NCBI GenBank assembly: GCA_017433905.1
Contig: JAFRGI010000012.1
Location: 23,844 to 87,843, forward strand
DNA: 64,000 bases
From: Ruminococcus sp.
GTDB lineage: Bacteria > Bacillota > Clostridia > Oscillospirales > Acutalibacteraceae
Reading direction: 5' to 3'
In this document: positions 37,688-45,890 of the stretch, piece after piece
How positions within the stretch are numbered: the first letter of the stretch is position 1
Layout: each line of letters begins with the position of its first letter
The notes under the pieces: model-generated
Told to the model about the DNA's origin: nothing
The model's input: only the letters and a program-made list of their open reading frames with translations
The model's database searches: none
Program-made: the position numbers and the translations under genes

Positions 37688-37909
37688 TTAAGCGCCCGCA
37701 TTTGCTTCCAGTTCATTGTAAACGACGGGCTCGTTGTCATAAAAGTGTTCTCTCAAAATGTGCGTCATTTCATGCTTTACGGTTTTTTGCTGCGTTGCAG
37801 CGCTCAATCGGGTATTGATATAAACATTATAATCACTTTCCTCATCCACAACCGTAACGCCTTTTATTTTGACAGGGAGAGACAATCCTCTGATAAAAAT
37901 ACGATTCAT
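37688..37909 (-). CDS. Short HExxH protein of ImmA/IrrE type
   Basis: The 73-aa protein carries the zinc-protease motif VKHEMTHILREHF near residue 44 and a downstream ELEANAGA, the NELEAN pattern that supplies the third ligand in ImmA/IrrE proteases. Such proteins often cleave or release a partner XRE repressor. It is much shorter than usual ImmA proteins and may be a minimal form. Its ATG directly abuts the stop of the XRE gene (TAA-ATG), so the two are co-translated. Activity is not proven by sequence. Confidence 0.75.
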   Translation of the reverse strand: MNRIFIRGLSLPVKIKGVTVVDEESDYNVYINTRLSAATQQKTVKHEMTHILREHFYDNEPVVYNELEANAGA

Positions 37910-38296
37910 TTAGTAGTCCTTTTTCAGCGCTTCAATGATTTTGACCGCCTGCATGACATCATCCTTCGACGCACCTTTTGCCAGACTGAACAGCATACGC
38001 ATTTCCTTGCGGTTTTTCAGTTCTTCCAAATACTCCTGTAAGTCCGCTTCTTCCGTAAAATTCTGCACAACGTGTTTCTCCGTCAAATCTGCTTTTGATA
38101 CGCCAAAATAATCGGCAATCCGCTGCATTTTATCCACGCGCGGATACTTTTTTCCGTTTACCCAATCAGACACCGTAGAGGCTGTCAAGCCCAAATCGCG
38201 TACCAGACTGTTTTGAGTTTTCCCTTCTCTCGCCAAATAATAACGAAGATTTTCCGCAAAAATTTGTTTGTTTTTATCCGCTTCAAACGTCGCCAT
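37910..38296 (-). CDS. XRE-family helix-turn-helix repressor
   Basis: The 128-aa protein has an N-terminal phage-repressor-like HTH (about 17-72): LRYYLAREGKTQNSLVRDLGLTASTVSDWVNGKKYPR, with the recognition helix around TASTVSDWV. The C-terminus is helical and may form dimers. It is followed by the HExxH gene and faces the phage-tail-like cassette across 278 bases. The matching inverted repeats at 38390 and 38465 are its likely operators. Confidence 0.88.
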   Translation of the reverse strand: MATFEADKNKQIFAENLRYYLAREGKTQNSLVRDLGLTASTVSDWVNGKKYPRVDKMQRIADYFGVSKADLTEKHVVQNFTEEADLQEYLEELKNRKEMRMLFSLAKGASKDDVMQAVKIIEALKKDY

Positions 38297-38324
38297 TTTA
38301 TCACTAACCTCTCTTATAAACTAT

Positions 38325-38353
38325 ATCATACACGAAAAACGCCGTAAAATCAA
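38325..38353 (-). promoter_or_regulatory. Promoter of the XRE-HExxH pair
   Basis: On the minus strand TTGATT (38348-38353), 17 bases, TATGAT (38325-38330), then GAGAGG before the ATG at 38296. Confidence 0.65.
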
Positions 38354-38381
38354 TAACCTTTAACAAAATTTCGTTTTCGGA

Positions 38382-38410
38382 TTGACATTACGCTTAAAGC
38401 GTGATATAAT
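38382..38410 (+). promoter_or_regulatory. Near-consensus promoter with operator in its spacer
   Basis: TTGACA (38382-38387), 17 bases, TATAAT (38405-38410), a full consensus pair. The spacer holds the inverted repeat ACGCTTAAAGCGT (38390-38402), exactly where a repressor would block polymerase. It drives the cassette at 38575-40604. Confidence 0.85.
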
Positions 38411-38438
38411 GATAATAAAGGTTGGACAGGCACACTAT

Positions 38439-38465
38439 AACGCACCTAGTTGCGTTTCTTTTTTT
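38439..38465 (+). terminator. Terminator-like hairpin in the cassette leader
   Basis: AACGCA/TGCGTT (38439-38444 with 38451-38456) with a 6-nt loop is followed by TCTTTTTTT. It lies about 25 bases after the expected start of transcription, so it could end a very short RNA or act as an attenuator. The 6-bp stem is modest. Confidence 0.5.
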
Positions 38466-38501
38466 GGCAAGCTATTACGCTTTTAGCGTAATAGCTTGCC
38501 A
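38465..38501. repeat. Perfect 17-bp-arm palindrome with a second operator core
   Basis: The arm TGGCAAGCTATTACGCT (38465-38481) pairs perfectly with 38485-38501 across TTT. Its centre, TTACGCT-TTT-AGCGTAA, repeats the core of the promoter operator. No T-tract follows on either strand, so it is not a typical terminator. It may be a second repressor site, an RNA hairpin in the leader, or both. Confidence 0.85.
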
Positions 38502-38574
38502 TGCGACCAATCAGGAGGGATGTACTTTTACACGAAAACACATTCAAAAACATCCTAAAAAGGAGGATTGAAAA

Positions 38575-39051
38575 TTGACAAACCATTATTTATCCGCAAA
38601 CAACATTTTCTTGTACAGCGGGTCAACCTTTGACGGCTGTCTTTCTCTTAAAGATATTCACGACCACACTTATTTCCTTTCCGAAGGCGAACAAGTATTC
38701 TTTTTCATTGAAAAAAAAGAACATGCCTACGGCAACACTCCCGGAGACAGTTCCATTAAACTGACGCTGACAAAAGATGATATGATTAACGGAAAATATC
38801 CTTTTATGCTCAGCCACAAGGTAACCGAAACCATGATCGGCGATTATTTCTATTATGCCTTCATTCGGTTTGCTAACGGCGATTATTATCAAATTGTACC
38901 GCACACGCTTCTTTTTGCGTCAAAGCCATGTGCCGGTATTGATTATTGGGAAAACAAAAACACCATTTATGCAAAAATACCAAGAGTGATGAGAGCTTGC
39001 GACGGCTGCGATCATCAAACTTGCCATACTGAAGGAGGAATTGAACTATGA
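38575..39051 (+). CDS. Unrecognised protein, possibly a phage baseplate/tail component
   Basis: The 158-aa protein starts at TTG after a strong AAAGGAGG. It looks like a beta-rich domain (LYSGSTFDGCLSLKD, SIKLTLTKDDMINGKYPF, YYYAFIRFANGDYYQI) comparable in layout to small phage baseplate modules, followed by a Cys-rich tail CDGCDHQTCH. No signal peptide is seen. The next gene overlaps its stop as ATGA. The function is unknown; the phage link comes mainly from the partner gene. Confidence 0.65.
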   Translation: MTNHYLSANNIFLYSGSTFDGCLSLKDIHDHTYFLSEGEQVFFFIEKKEHAYGNTPGDSSIKLTLTKDDMINGKYPFMLSHKVTETMIGDYFYYAFIRFANGDYYQIVPHTLLFASKPCAGIDYWENKNTIYAKIPRVMRACDGCDHQTCHTEGGIEL

Positions 39052-40604
39052 ATTGTAACCATTGCCAAAACTACTACGTTGACGAAACCGGTCAGACTTA
39101 CCCGGATATCCCGCTGAACACAACGGCGGAGGAAGCTTATGTCAGAACGAACCTTAAACTGAAAAATGAAGTTCAGCGTATGGAGAGTATGATACATGAA
39201 ACGGACAATACCATCGAAACAGAGATTGCACGGGTAGATAACACTGTTCAGGAAATTGTGGAAGTAACCGAACAAGAGCTGCAAGCCTCATCAGAAATCC
39301 TTAACCACCGCATTGATACGATCATTGCCCATAACAACGATACCGAAGGCAACACGGAACTCATTGACATCCGAACCGGCACAGACGGAACGGTTTATAC
39401 AAGCGCCGGCAGTGCCGTCAGGACACAGTTGACCAAAAATTCTGACGCTATTGATACAACAAATCAATTTATTGAAAGCTTTTATCACATTGAAGAATAT
39501 ACCGGAACGAATCTATTTGATCCGTCGGCAGCATCCAGAGATAAAACGCTCAATTATAGTGGTGTGCTGACAGATGCCCCCGGTTATACGCTTTCTGACT
39601 ATATTGCAGTAGATCAGGCAGAGACGCTGTTTTTTTCTCATAACAGTCAGTCCAGCACACCAACGTATATTTTTACCTTTAACAGCCGAAAAGAGTTTGT
39701 TCAACGAATCACCGGCAGCAGCAATGAATACACTGTCGGCTCCAATATCGCGTACATCCGATTCAACACCACAAATGAAAGAGTTTCCAAATATATGGTT
39801 GCCGATACCGATAATATCCCGTATGAGCCATACATCTACACGCGAACGACGGATTTAGAAGCAGACAACCTGACCGATATGGAACAAAGAATATCGAACC
39901 TCGAAACAAACGAAAGCACTGTGTCCAAGCTGTTCGGAAAAAAACTATGTGTCTGCGGCGACAGTCTGACTTTCGGAGCATATGCTGATGAGGATGAAAA
40001 CCATATCCGCAAAACTTACGCCTATTACACCGCCAAAAGGAATCACATGGAGCTAACTGTCAATGCCGTTTCGGGATCTACGCTGACAAGCTTTAAGGAA
40101 GGTGAAACCGGAGGCGGCGCGGCATTTACCTACGGCGGAAACTACGCGAGATACAAACAGTTGGGCAATGACTTGGATTATATCACTATATGGTTCGGGC
40201 TAAACGATCACACTTATCTGGAAAAAACAAACGGTATCGGAACGATAGACAGCTCCGACGTCACCACATTTTACGGAGCATGGAATGTAGTTTTGCAGTA
40301 TCTGATCCATCAATACCCAACTGCCAAAATCGGTATTATTGTTACTTACGGCGCATCTGCGGAAATCCGAAACGCAACCAGAAATATCTGCAAAAAATAC
40401 GGAATTCCGCCGCTTGATTTCATGGGGGACGAAAAAATCCCTCTCGTATCCGGTCACGGCAGAGATAACGGTACAGAAGTAGACGCCGCTGTTCTTGCTC
40501 AAAAAAGAAACACCTTCATCTACAGCGGAGACAGTGTCCACATGATCGATGAAGGCTATCAATATTTCTCGACGATATTTGAAAACTACTTGAATTCACT
40601 GTAA
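39048..40604 (+). CDS. Phage-tail-like protein with C-terminal SGNH/GDSL hydrolase domain
   Basis: The 518-aa protein begins with a Cys pair (CNHCQNYYV). A helical coiled-coil region follows (about 25-100), then the phage tail signature ELIDIRTGTDGTVYTSAGSAVRTQL near residue 104, a beta region (about 150-280), and an SGNH hydrolase domain from about 303. Its blocks are visible: GDSLTFGAYA (nucleophile Ser), the Gly residue near SGSTLTSF, WFGLNDHTYL (Asn), and SVHMIDEGYQYF (Asp-x-x-His region, here as DSVHM). Such enzymes remove acyl groups from glycans. No signal peptide is seen. It could be a phage relic recruited near the capsule locus. Confidence 0.82.
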   Translation: MNCNHCQNYYVDETGQTYPDIPLNTTAEEAYVRTNLKLKNEVQRMESMIHETDNTIETEIARVDNTVQEIVEVTEQELQASSEILNHRIDTIIAHNNDTEGNTELIDIRTGTDGTVYTSAGSAVRTQLTKNSDAIDTTNQFIESFYHIEEYTGTNLFDPSAASRDKTLNYSGVLTDAPGYTLSDYIAVDQAETLFFSHNSQSSTPTYIFTFNSRKEFVQRITGSSNEYTVGSNIAYIRFNTTNERVSKYMVADTDNIPYEPYIYTRTTDLEADNLTDMEQRISNLETNESTVSKLFGKKLCVCGDSLTFGAYADEDENHIRKTYAYYTAKRNHMELTVNAVSGSTLTSFKEGETGGGAAFTYGGNYARYKQLGNDLDYITIWFGLNDHTYLEKTNGIGTIDSSDVTTFYGAWNVVLQYLIHQYPTAKIGIIVTYGASAEIRNATRNICKKYGIPPLDFMGDEKIPLVSGHGRDNGTEVDAAVLAQKRNTFIYSGDSVHMIDEGYQYFSTIFENYLNSL

Positions 40605-40607
40605 GCC

Positions 40608-40635
40608 AAAAACGCTACTTTTTCAGCTTTAGCGT
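40608..40635 (-). terminator. Probable end terminator of the capsule operon
   Basis: On the minus strand ACGCTA pairs with TAGCGT (40630-40635 with 40612-40617) over a 12-nt loop and is followed by TTTTT. It overlaps the last codons of the gene ending at 40615. Confidence 0.4.
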
Positions 40636-41724
40636 CAAGAGAACCCCCTTGAGCTTCTGCTTGCGGAAGGACTTCGGATAACATTTTTTGACGATACGAT
40701 CTATCTGCGCACCGTTTTTCAGCTGATCAAAAAAATAGGCTCGTTGAGTCGAAACAGAAGCAGGAGCACACAGCTGACGATTGGCTGCCATAGCTTTTTG
40801 TATATCCACCGGCTGCAGATGCATTCCGCCGGCAGAAAGCAGTTCTTTTCCTTTTGCAGTCTGACACAGAATCAAAGAAATTCCCTTTCGCTGTTCTGCA
40901 TCCGGAAGCTCCGAACCCCATGCATCTCCAAGCGTGATATCCGATATCCGCTCAACGGACGCATAACTGCACGCATAACAATTCTCCGTATAGAACAGAG
41001 AATACAAAAATCCCATAGAATAAGCATCCTGACAATTTCTGACGGTAAAGGTTTTTCCGTCGCTGTCAATATAAAACCGATTCTTATCTCGGAAACTGAC
41101 ATGATCCGCACCGGCAAGATCTCTGCCATGCTGTTTGAAAAAAAGATCCAAAATCTGCGGTGACGGGCTGCCGTGACAGATCAGATCGATCGTATACAAC
41201 CGCTCGGAAAGCGCTTCGCCAGCCACACGGATCATGGCCGCCACATGGCAGGGCAATCCGACAAACAGCACCTTTTTTCCGTTTTTCAGCAACTCCTTTA
41301 CCTGTTGGTATATGCCGGTAGGATCACTCTTTACATATTTGGAACCGGAAAAAAGCCGGATATCCTCTTCTGTTTTACCTATCCGATATTCAAAACGTCC
41401 TTTGCTGAAAACACAACTGCACACATATCCTCCGGTTCGGACAAACTCCCGTTCAAGAACGGCTGCTGCCCCTCCGGAGGATGATTTTTTTCTGATTTCC
41501 GGATCCAAAGCCCATCCCTGCTGCCAACGAACCGGTTTTCTTCGTTGCGGCGAGCAATTGACCGGGCAAATCCGTTCACATGCGCTGCAACCAACACAAA
41601 CTTTTTCATCAATGACAGCTTGAACAGCTTGTACATGATCTCTGACCGACACAGCGCCGCAGGAACAGACGTCTTTGCACGCCATGCATCCGGTACATTG
41701 GTTTTCAGGGCATATTGTTTTCAA
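40615..41724 (-). CDS. Iron-sulfur protein of the FrhB/FdhB (coenzyme F420 hydrogenase beta-like) family
   Basis: The 369-aa cytoplasmic protein starts with two 4Fe-4S ferredoxin motifs (CTGCMACKDVC and CVGCSACERICP, within residues 9-55), then FrhB-type N- and C-terminal domains (KSSSGGAAAVLEREF, FVGLPCHVAAMIR, ICHGSPSPQILDLFF, ITLGDAWGSE). Family members inside polysaccharide clusters regularly accompany pyruvyl transferases, but their role is not established. A pyruvyl transferase lies at 50322. The TTG at 41722-41724 is the likely start. It is the last gene of the capsule operon. Confidence 0.85.
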   Translation of the reverse strand: MKTICPENQCTGCMACKDVCSCGAVSVRDHVQAVQAVIDEKVCVGCSACERICPVNCSPQRRKPVRWQQGWALDPEIRKKSSSGGAAAVLEREFVRTGGYVCSCVFSKGRFEYRIGKTEEDIRLFSGSKYVKSDPTGIYQQVKELLKNGKKVLFVGLPCHVAAMIRVAGEALSERLYTIDLICHGSPSPQILDLFFKQHGRDLAGADHVSFRDKNRFYIDSDGKTFTVRNCQDAYSMGFLYSLFYTENCYACSYASVERISDITLGDAWGSELPDAEQRKGISLILCQTAKGKELLSAGGMHLQPVDIQKAMAANRQLCAPASVSTQRAYFFDQLKNGAQIDRIVKKCYPKSFRKQKLKGVLLTLKLKK

Positions 41725-41753
41725 TCATCTCATCTCTCTTTCCGAGTGGTCTT

Positions 41754-42797
41754 CTAATACAGCTTTTTTAAGATTTTTTTATTTTTATCCAGTTTGATCA
41801 GCACAACACTATACACAATCAGTATGATCATGCAGCAAATATACGCCAGAGAACAATGCTCCTGAAAACGGATATGCAAAAGCATAAAGGCGATTTTCAC
41901 AAGATAGATAGCCAGAAAATGCGTAAAATAAATGATCGTGCTCATTTGCCTTGCATGATCTCTTAACCATCCTTTCGGGATGCGCTCATTCGGTATCTGC
42001 AAGGCGATTAAAAACCAAACCACAGATATCATGTACTTTCCCATCTGCATCAAAATACCTGTTCCGATATTTTTCGGCAACATGTGCAACCCTACGAACA
42101 AACCGTAAAGCGCCGCCTGCAACAAAAGAAATTGCCATACCGGATGTTTTTTCGGCTTGAAGCGAAACAGCAGAACGCCCGAAAAAAAATATATTCCGAA
42201 AAACAAAAAGGTTCGTTCACTCGTAAATACGGTATAATATGCTTTTTGAATCCATCCGATCAAACCGGACTGTTCCTCAAAGAATCCCCAGATACCCGGA
42301 AGCAAAAACAGCGCAAAGCTGATGCCCCAAAAAGCAAATTCCCGGTTCTTTTTGTAAAAACAAAACATCAGAAAAACGATCCACAGCACCGCATATACAT
42401 ACCACAAACCGCCGCCCGGGGACTCTACCGCCAATAAATGCAGTTTTTCCGGCAAAACCTCTTTTATCGGGCCTTTTTCAATAACGACTTCTTCGGCAAT
42501 TGCCAAAACAAAATAACATATTCCCCAAACAGCAAAAGGACGCAGCAATCTCAAAAAATACCGCTTCGCATTGGCTCTGATTTCTTTTCTGTCCTCCTTA
42601 CAGAGAATCAGCGGAGCAAAAAAAAATCCGCTGCTGATAAAGAAAAAAGGTACCGCAAAACGCGTAACATAATCTGTGTACAGCGTATATACCTGTTGAT
42701 CCACATCCATGAACAGGGTCGTGTGTATAGAAACCACCAAAAAAGCACCCATCAGCTTTGCCAGATCTATTCCATAATAGTATTCTTTCCTTGACAT
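41754..42797 (-). CDS. Integral-membrane acyltransferase (AT3 family), 1 of 3
   Basis: The 347-aa protein has about 10 membrane helices. The AT3 start is clear: YYGIDLAKLMGAFLVVSIHTTLF, with the conserved His after helix 1. Family members add O-acetyl or similar groups to surface sugars, using acetyl-CoA from the cytoplasm. It lies between the iron-sulfur protein and the hexapeptide acetyltransferase gene in the capsule operon. Confidence 0.88.
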   Translation of the reverse strand: MSRKEYYYGIDLAKLMGAFLVVSIHTTLFMDVDQQVYTLYTDYVTRFAVPFFFISSGFFFAPLILCKEDRKEIRANAKRYFLRLLRPFAVWGICYFVLAIAEEVVIEKGPIKEVLPEKLHLLAVESPGGGLWYVYAVLWIVFLMFCFYKKNREFAFWGISFALFLLPGIWGFFEEQSGLIGWIQKAYYTVFTSERTFLFFGIYFFSGVLLFRFKPKKHPVWQFLLLQAALYGLFVGLHMLPKNIGTGILMQMGKYMISVVWFLIALQIPNERIPKGWLRDHARQMSTIIYFTHFLAIYLVKIAFMLLHIRFQEHCSLAYICCMIILIVYSVVLIKLDKNKKILKKLY

Positions 42798-42806
42798 CTT
42801 GTCTCC

Positions 42807-43355
42807 TTATTTTATATGAAATTTTCGGAGCAAATACTGCTCTTTTTCCGCACAAGAGAGATTTTTGACAAAGTCAACCCTGTCCTTATATTTTTCATAG
42901 TATTCATCTATACTTTTAATCACTCTGGCGGGCGAGCCTACCGCAACACTGTTGGGCGGAATATCCTTTGTAACAATAGAACCAACTCCAATAACCGTGT
43001 TTTTGCCGATCGTCACACCCGGCATAATAATGGAATCCCATCCTATATGTACATTGTCTTCAATTTTGATTCTGCCAAAATAGTCTGCATTCTCCAACAT
43101 TCCGTTATGGCGCAGAACCCACATACCTCCGTCATGTGTACAAAATTTCACTCCGGAGGTAATTCGAACATAATTACCGATCTCAATCAAATACGGCTCA
43201 CTTCCGAACGGAACTGTTGTTGTCAAAAACTCACAGCCCACACCAACCTTATAATGTCCCGGCATATAATGATGGTGCAGCATCATTCCTCTTTCGGATG
43301 GCGTAGCGTGTGAAAATTTATAGCGTTTCCATTTTTGCTTTATCTTATCAATCAT
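42807..43355 (-). CDS. Hexapeptide-repeat sugar O-acetyltransferase
   Basis: The 182-aa soluble acetyltransferase has a left-handed beta-helix. Hexapeptide repeats are seen as IKIEDNVHIGWDSIIMPGVTIGKNTVIGVGSIVTKDIPPNSVAVGSPARVI, with the catalytic His in the KFCTHDGG stretch. It probably acetylates a sugar of the repeat unit. It belongs to the same operon as its neighbours; spacing is about ten bases on each side. Confidence 0.9.
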   Translation of the reverse strand: MIDKIKQKWKRYKFSHATPSERGMMLHHHYMPGHYKVGVGCEFLTTTVPFGSEPYLIEIGNYVRITSGVKFCTHDGGMWVLRHNGMLENADYFGRIKIEDNVHIGWDSIIMPGVTIGKNTVIGVGSIVTKDIPPNSVAVGSPARVIKSIDEYYEKYKDRVDFVKNLSCAEKEQYLLRKFHIK

Positions 43356-43366
43356 ACTATATCTCC

Positions 43367-44419
43367 TTATATCGAAAGTAGCTTGGCAGCTTTGGGAATC
43401 CGTTTTAGTCCAACAGCCATGAGCACGGATATCATAACCGAAACGAAAAAACCGGTAAAAACAATAAGAATAGGCGGTACATGCGGATTATTCATAACGT
43501 ATACCACTACCCAAATCCATTGCTGGTGAAACAAATACACTGCAAATTCATTTTCCCTAAACAATATACCGATTCTGCCCGTATTTCCTTGGTGTTTTCT
43601 TTCCTTCCTTTTTGTCATATAATCGACCAGCTTGTAAAACACTATGATACCCGTCAGCGAAACAATCGGCGTCAAAAAAATTGAAGCCGTCCTGAAGAGT
43701 CCCTGTGCATCGTGATTCAGATAATATACGAGCACAAATAAAGTAACATGACCAACTGTCAACGCTACCGTATGGATGTTTTTGATTAGCTGAATTCCTT
43801 CCCTGCACACAGCATATCCAAAAAAGAAAAACAATAAATAACGCATAACCGTAAAAATCTGAAAATAATTGGGAATATTGGTTCTGATGAAGAACGCTCC
43901 CATGATATAGATACCGTATAAAAACAACATCCCCTTGATAAGCGATAATGATTTTCTAATCCATTTTATCCAGAAACAAAAGACCACATTCACTCCCCAG
44001 AGCATCAACAAAAACCACAACTGTCTGGGAGCTGTTCCCAAAAGGAATTTGCTGATGAGCTCCTGCGCACCTTCGTGAAAAAAAAACAGTTCAAAGGGAA
44101 GCAGCCAGAAAACCGTAACGATCCCATAGGGAACAAGCAGTTTTGCTGCCCTTTTTCGAATCACTGCTTTGGTATCAAATTCATTTTTTTTGATAAAGTT
44201 ACTGAAATAAAACAGATATCCGGATGCAAACGCGAATACATAAATATGGATTGTATTGAGGTATTCTGTTAAAACCGGCAACACTAAGCTGGGCGTTTGC
44301 GGTTTTTGATTAAACCATCCCGCAGGACTCCATAAAGCAGCACTGTGATACAACACCACCAACAGCATCATCCATGTTTTCAGTGTTGCGATTACCTTTA
44401 GTTCTTCTTGTTTTGACAT
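43367..44419 (-). CDS. Integral-membrane acyltransferase (AT3 family), 2 of 3
   Basis: The 350-aa protein has about 10 membrane helices and an AT3-like N-terminus (LKTWMMLLVVLYHSAALW) with the conserved His. It ends two bases before the next gene begins. Sequence differs clearly from the other two AT3 proteins here, so separate positions of acylation are likely. Confidence 0.86.
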   Translation of the reverse strand: MSKQEELKVIATLKTWMMLLVVLYHSAALWSPAGWFNQKPQTPSLVLPVLTEYLNTIHIYVFAFASGYLFYFSNFIKKNEFDTKAVIRKRAAKLLVPYGIVTVFWLLPFELFFFHEGAQELISKFLLGTAPRQLWFLLMLWGVNVVFCFWIKWIRKSLSLIKGMLFLYGIYIMGAFFIRTNIPNYFQIFTVMRYLLFFFFGYAVCREGIQLIKNIHTVALTVGHVTLFVLVYYLNHDAQGLFRTASIFLTPIVSLTGIIVFYKLVDYMTKRKERKHQGNTGRIGILFRENEFAVYLFHQQWIWVVVYVMNNPHVPPILIVFTGFFVSVMISVLMAVGLKRIPKAAKLLSI

Positions 44420-44420
44420 A

Positions 44421-45890
44421 TCATGTACCCTTTCGACGGATCTTATTCTTTATCAAACGGGCATACTGTTTCATTTCGGCTCTTTCCCGCGGGAACAGCG
44501 CCACGGAAGCAAAATAGGTTACCATACAAATCAATATGCATGCGATCGTCCATATGAAAGAGGTTGACAGCGACCGCAGCAACAGCGCAACACCCGCCAT
44601 GATGAGACTGCAAAAAAGCGGAACGGACATTTCCCGGAGCATATCCATGACAGATATCTTGAAGCATAATCGCATGATCAATAAAAACACCAACATGCCT
44701 TCTAATCTGATTAAGGTTCTGGAAATATACAGTGCTTGGAAGCCGAGCGTGCTCGTAAAATACACCACGGGAAACAACACCGCAATCTGTGCCACCTGAG
44801 CCAATGCAGACAGCTTTGGCTTTCCTTTTGCCACGCAAACACACGTGCCGTATGTGTTGATCGGAACTGCAATGGCACTCATCACGCCCCACATGCCGAT
44901 AAAAAGCTCCGCTTCCACCCACTGATCACCCAAGAGAATCCCCGTAACAACATCACGAAATAAAAACACACCAACCCCCACCGGAAACAACAACATGGAT
45001 GTCAGATGCTGAAATTTGAACAGCATTGTATCAAATTCCTGTTTGTCATTCTGCAGCTTCGACAGCGCCGTCAATAAAACACTTGTCGTTGCCCCTGTCA
45101 CGATAGCCATAATGGAATTCACTGTATTCATGGATGTTTTGTAAAGTCCGACATAATAGCCGGAAAGCATGATGCCGATAATAAACATATCGCCCCAGGC
45201 GGTAAGCCAGTTCAAAATGTTATCCATTAAACTCCACAAACTGAAGGACAACATTTCTTTCAAAATACTGATGCTGTAAAAAAAACGCGGCCTCCACGTG
45301 GATTTGACTGTCAGTACAAGCGCGTTGGCAAAATTAAGAACCAGATTACCGATAATCAGCGCCCAATATGATCTCAACAGCAGTGCGAGCGGTATGGTAA
45401 CAAGAAAAGGAACCGTGATCAAAATACACTTTACAATAAACAGTGTCTTAAAATCAAACATACTTTTATATATGGCCATTTGAATACTGGAAAATGCCGT
45501 CAGCACCAACACAAAGCTTGCTACGATGACGCCCGTTTCATTTCCGGCTGTACCCACCATAAGCGACAGCGGTTTGATAAAAACAATGATCAACAGCCAG
45601 ATAAAAAGGGATACAAACAGATTGGTCCAAAAAGCAACCGTGATGTTTTTTTCTTTTTCATCTTCATTCCAAAACTGATGCTGAATAATATATTTCTGAA
45701 AACCTGCATCTGTAAAAACATCCGCAAAGCTTGTGATCATTGTAATCGTCGCAACCAAACCAAACGCTTCGGGAGCCAGTATTCTTGCCAAAATCATATT
45801 GCTGAGAGGCGTCACGATTTTGGACATAATCTCGGTAAAAGCAGACCATTTCGTAGCGTTGCCTACTTTGGAATATATTTTATTGTCCAC
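44421..45890 (-). CDS. Polysaccharide repeat-unit flippase (Wzx type)
   Basis: The 489-aa protein has 12-14 membrane helices and belongs to the MATE/Wzx-C polysaccharide exporter superfamily (SKIVTPLSNMILARILAPEAFGLVATITMI at the N-terminus). It should flip undecaprenyl-linked repeat units across the membrane. The start is GTG at 45888-45890 after GGGAGG, and it overlaps the polymerase gene by 11 bases. Confidence 0.9.
   Translation of the reverse strand: MDNKIYSKVGNATKWSAFTEIMSKIVTPLSNMILARILAPEAFGLVATITMITSFADVFTDAGFQKYIIQHQFWNEDEKEKNITVAFWTNLFVSLFIWLLIIVFIKPLSLMVGTAGNETGVIVASFVLVLTAFSSIQMAIYKSMFDFKTLFIVKCILITVPFLVTIPLALLLRSYWALIIGNLVLNFANALVLTVKSTWRPRFFYSISILKEMLSFSLWSLMDNILNWLTAWGDMFIIGIMLSGYYVGLYKTSMNTVNSIMAIVTGATTSVLLTALSKLQNDKQEFDTMLFKFQHLTSMLLFPVGVGVFLFRDVVTGILLGDQWVEAELFIGMWGVMSAIAVPINTYGTCVCVAKGKPKLSALAQVAQIAVLFPVVYFTSTLGFQALYISRTLIRLEGMLVFLLIMRLCFKISVMDMLREMSVPLFCSLIMAGVALLLRSLSTSFIWTIACILICMVTYFASVALFPRERAEMKQYARLIKNKIRRKGT

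Noticed and set aside
38520-38558. A 12-codon leader peptide (MYFYTKTHSKTS) before the cassette
   Set aside because: The AGGAGG box ends only one base before the ATG, which is too close for efficient initiation; no clear attenuation link.
37688-40604. A complete prophage
   Set aside because: Only a repressor pair and tail-like genes are present. No integrase, attachment repeats, capsid, terminase or lysis genes flank them.
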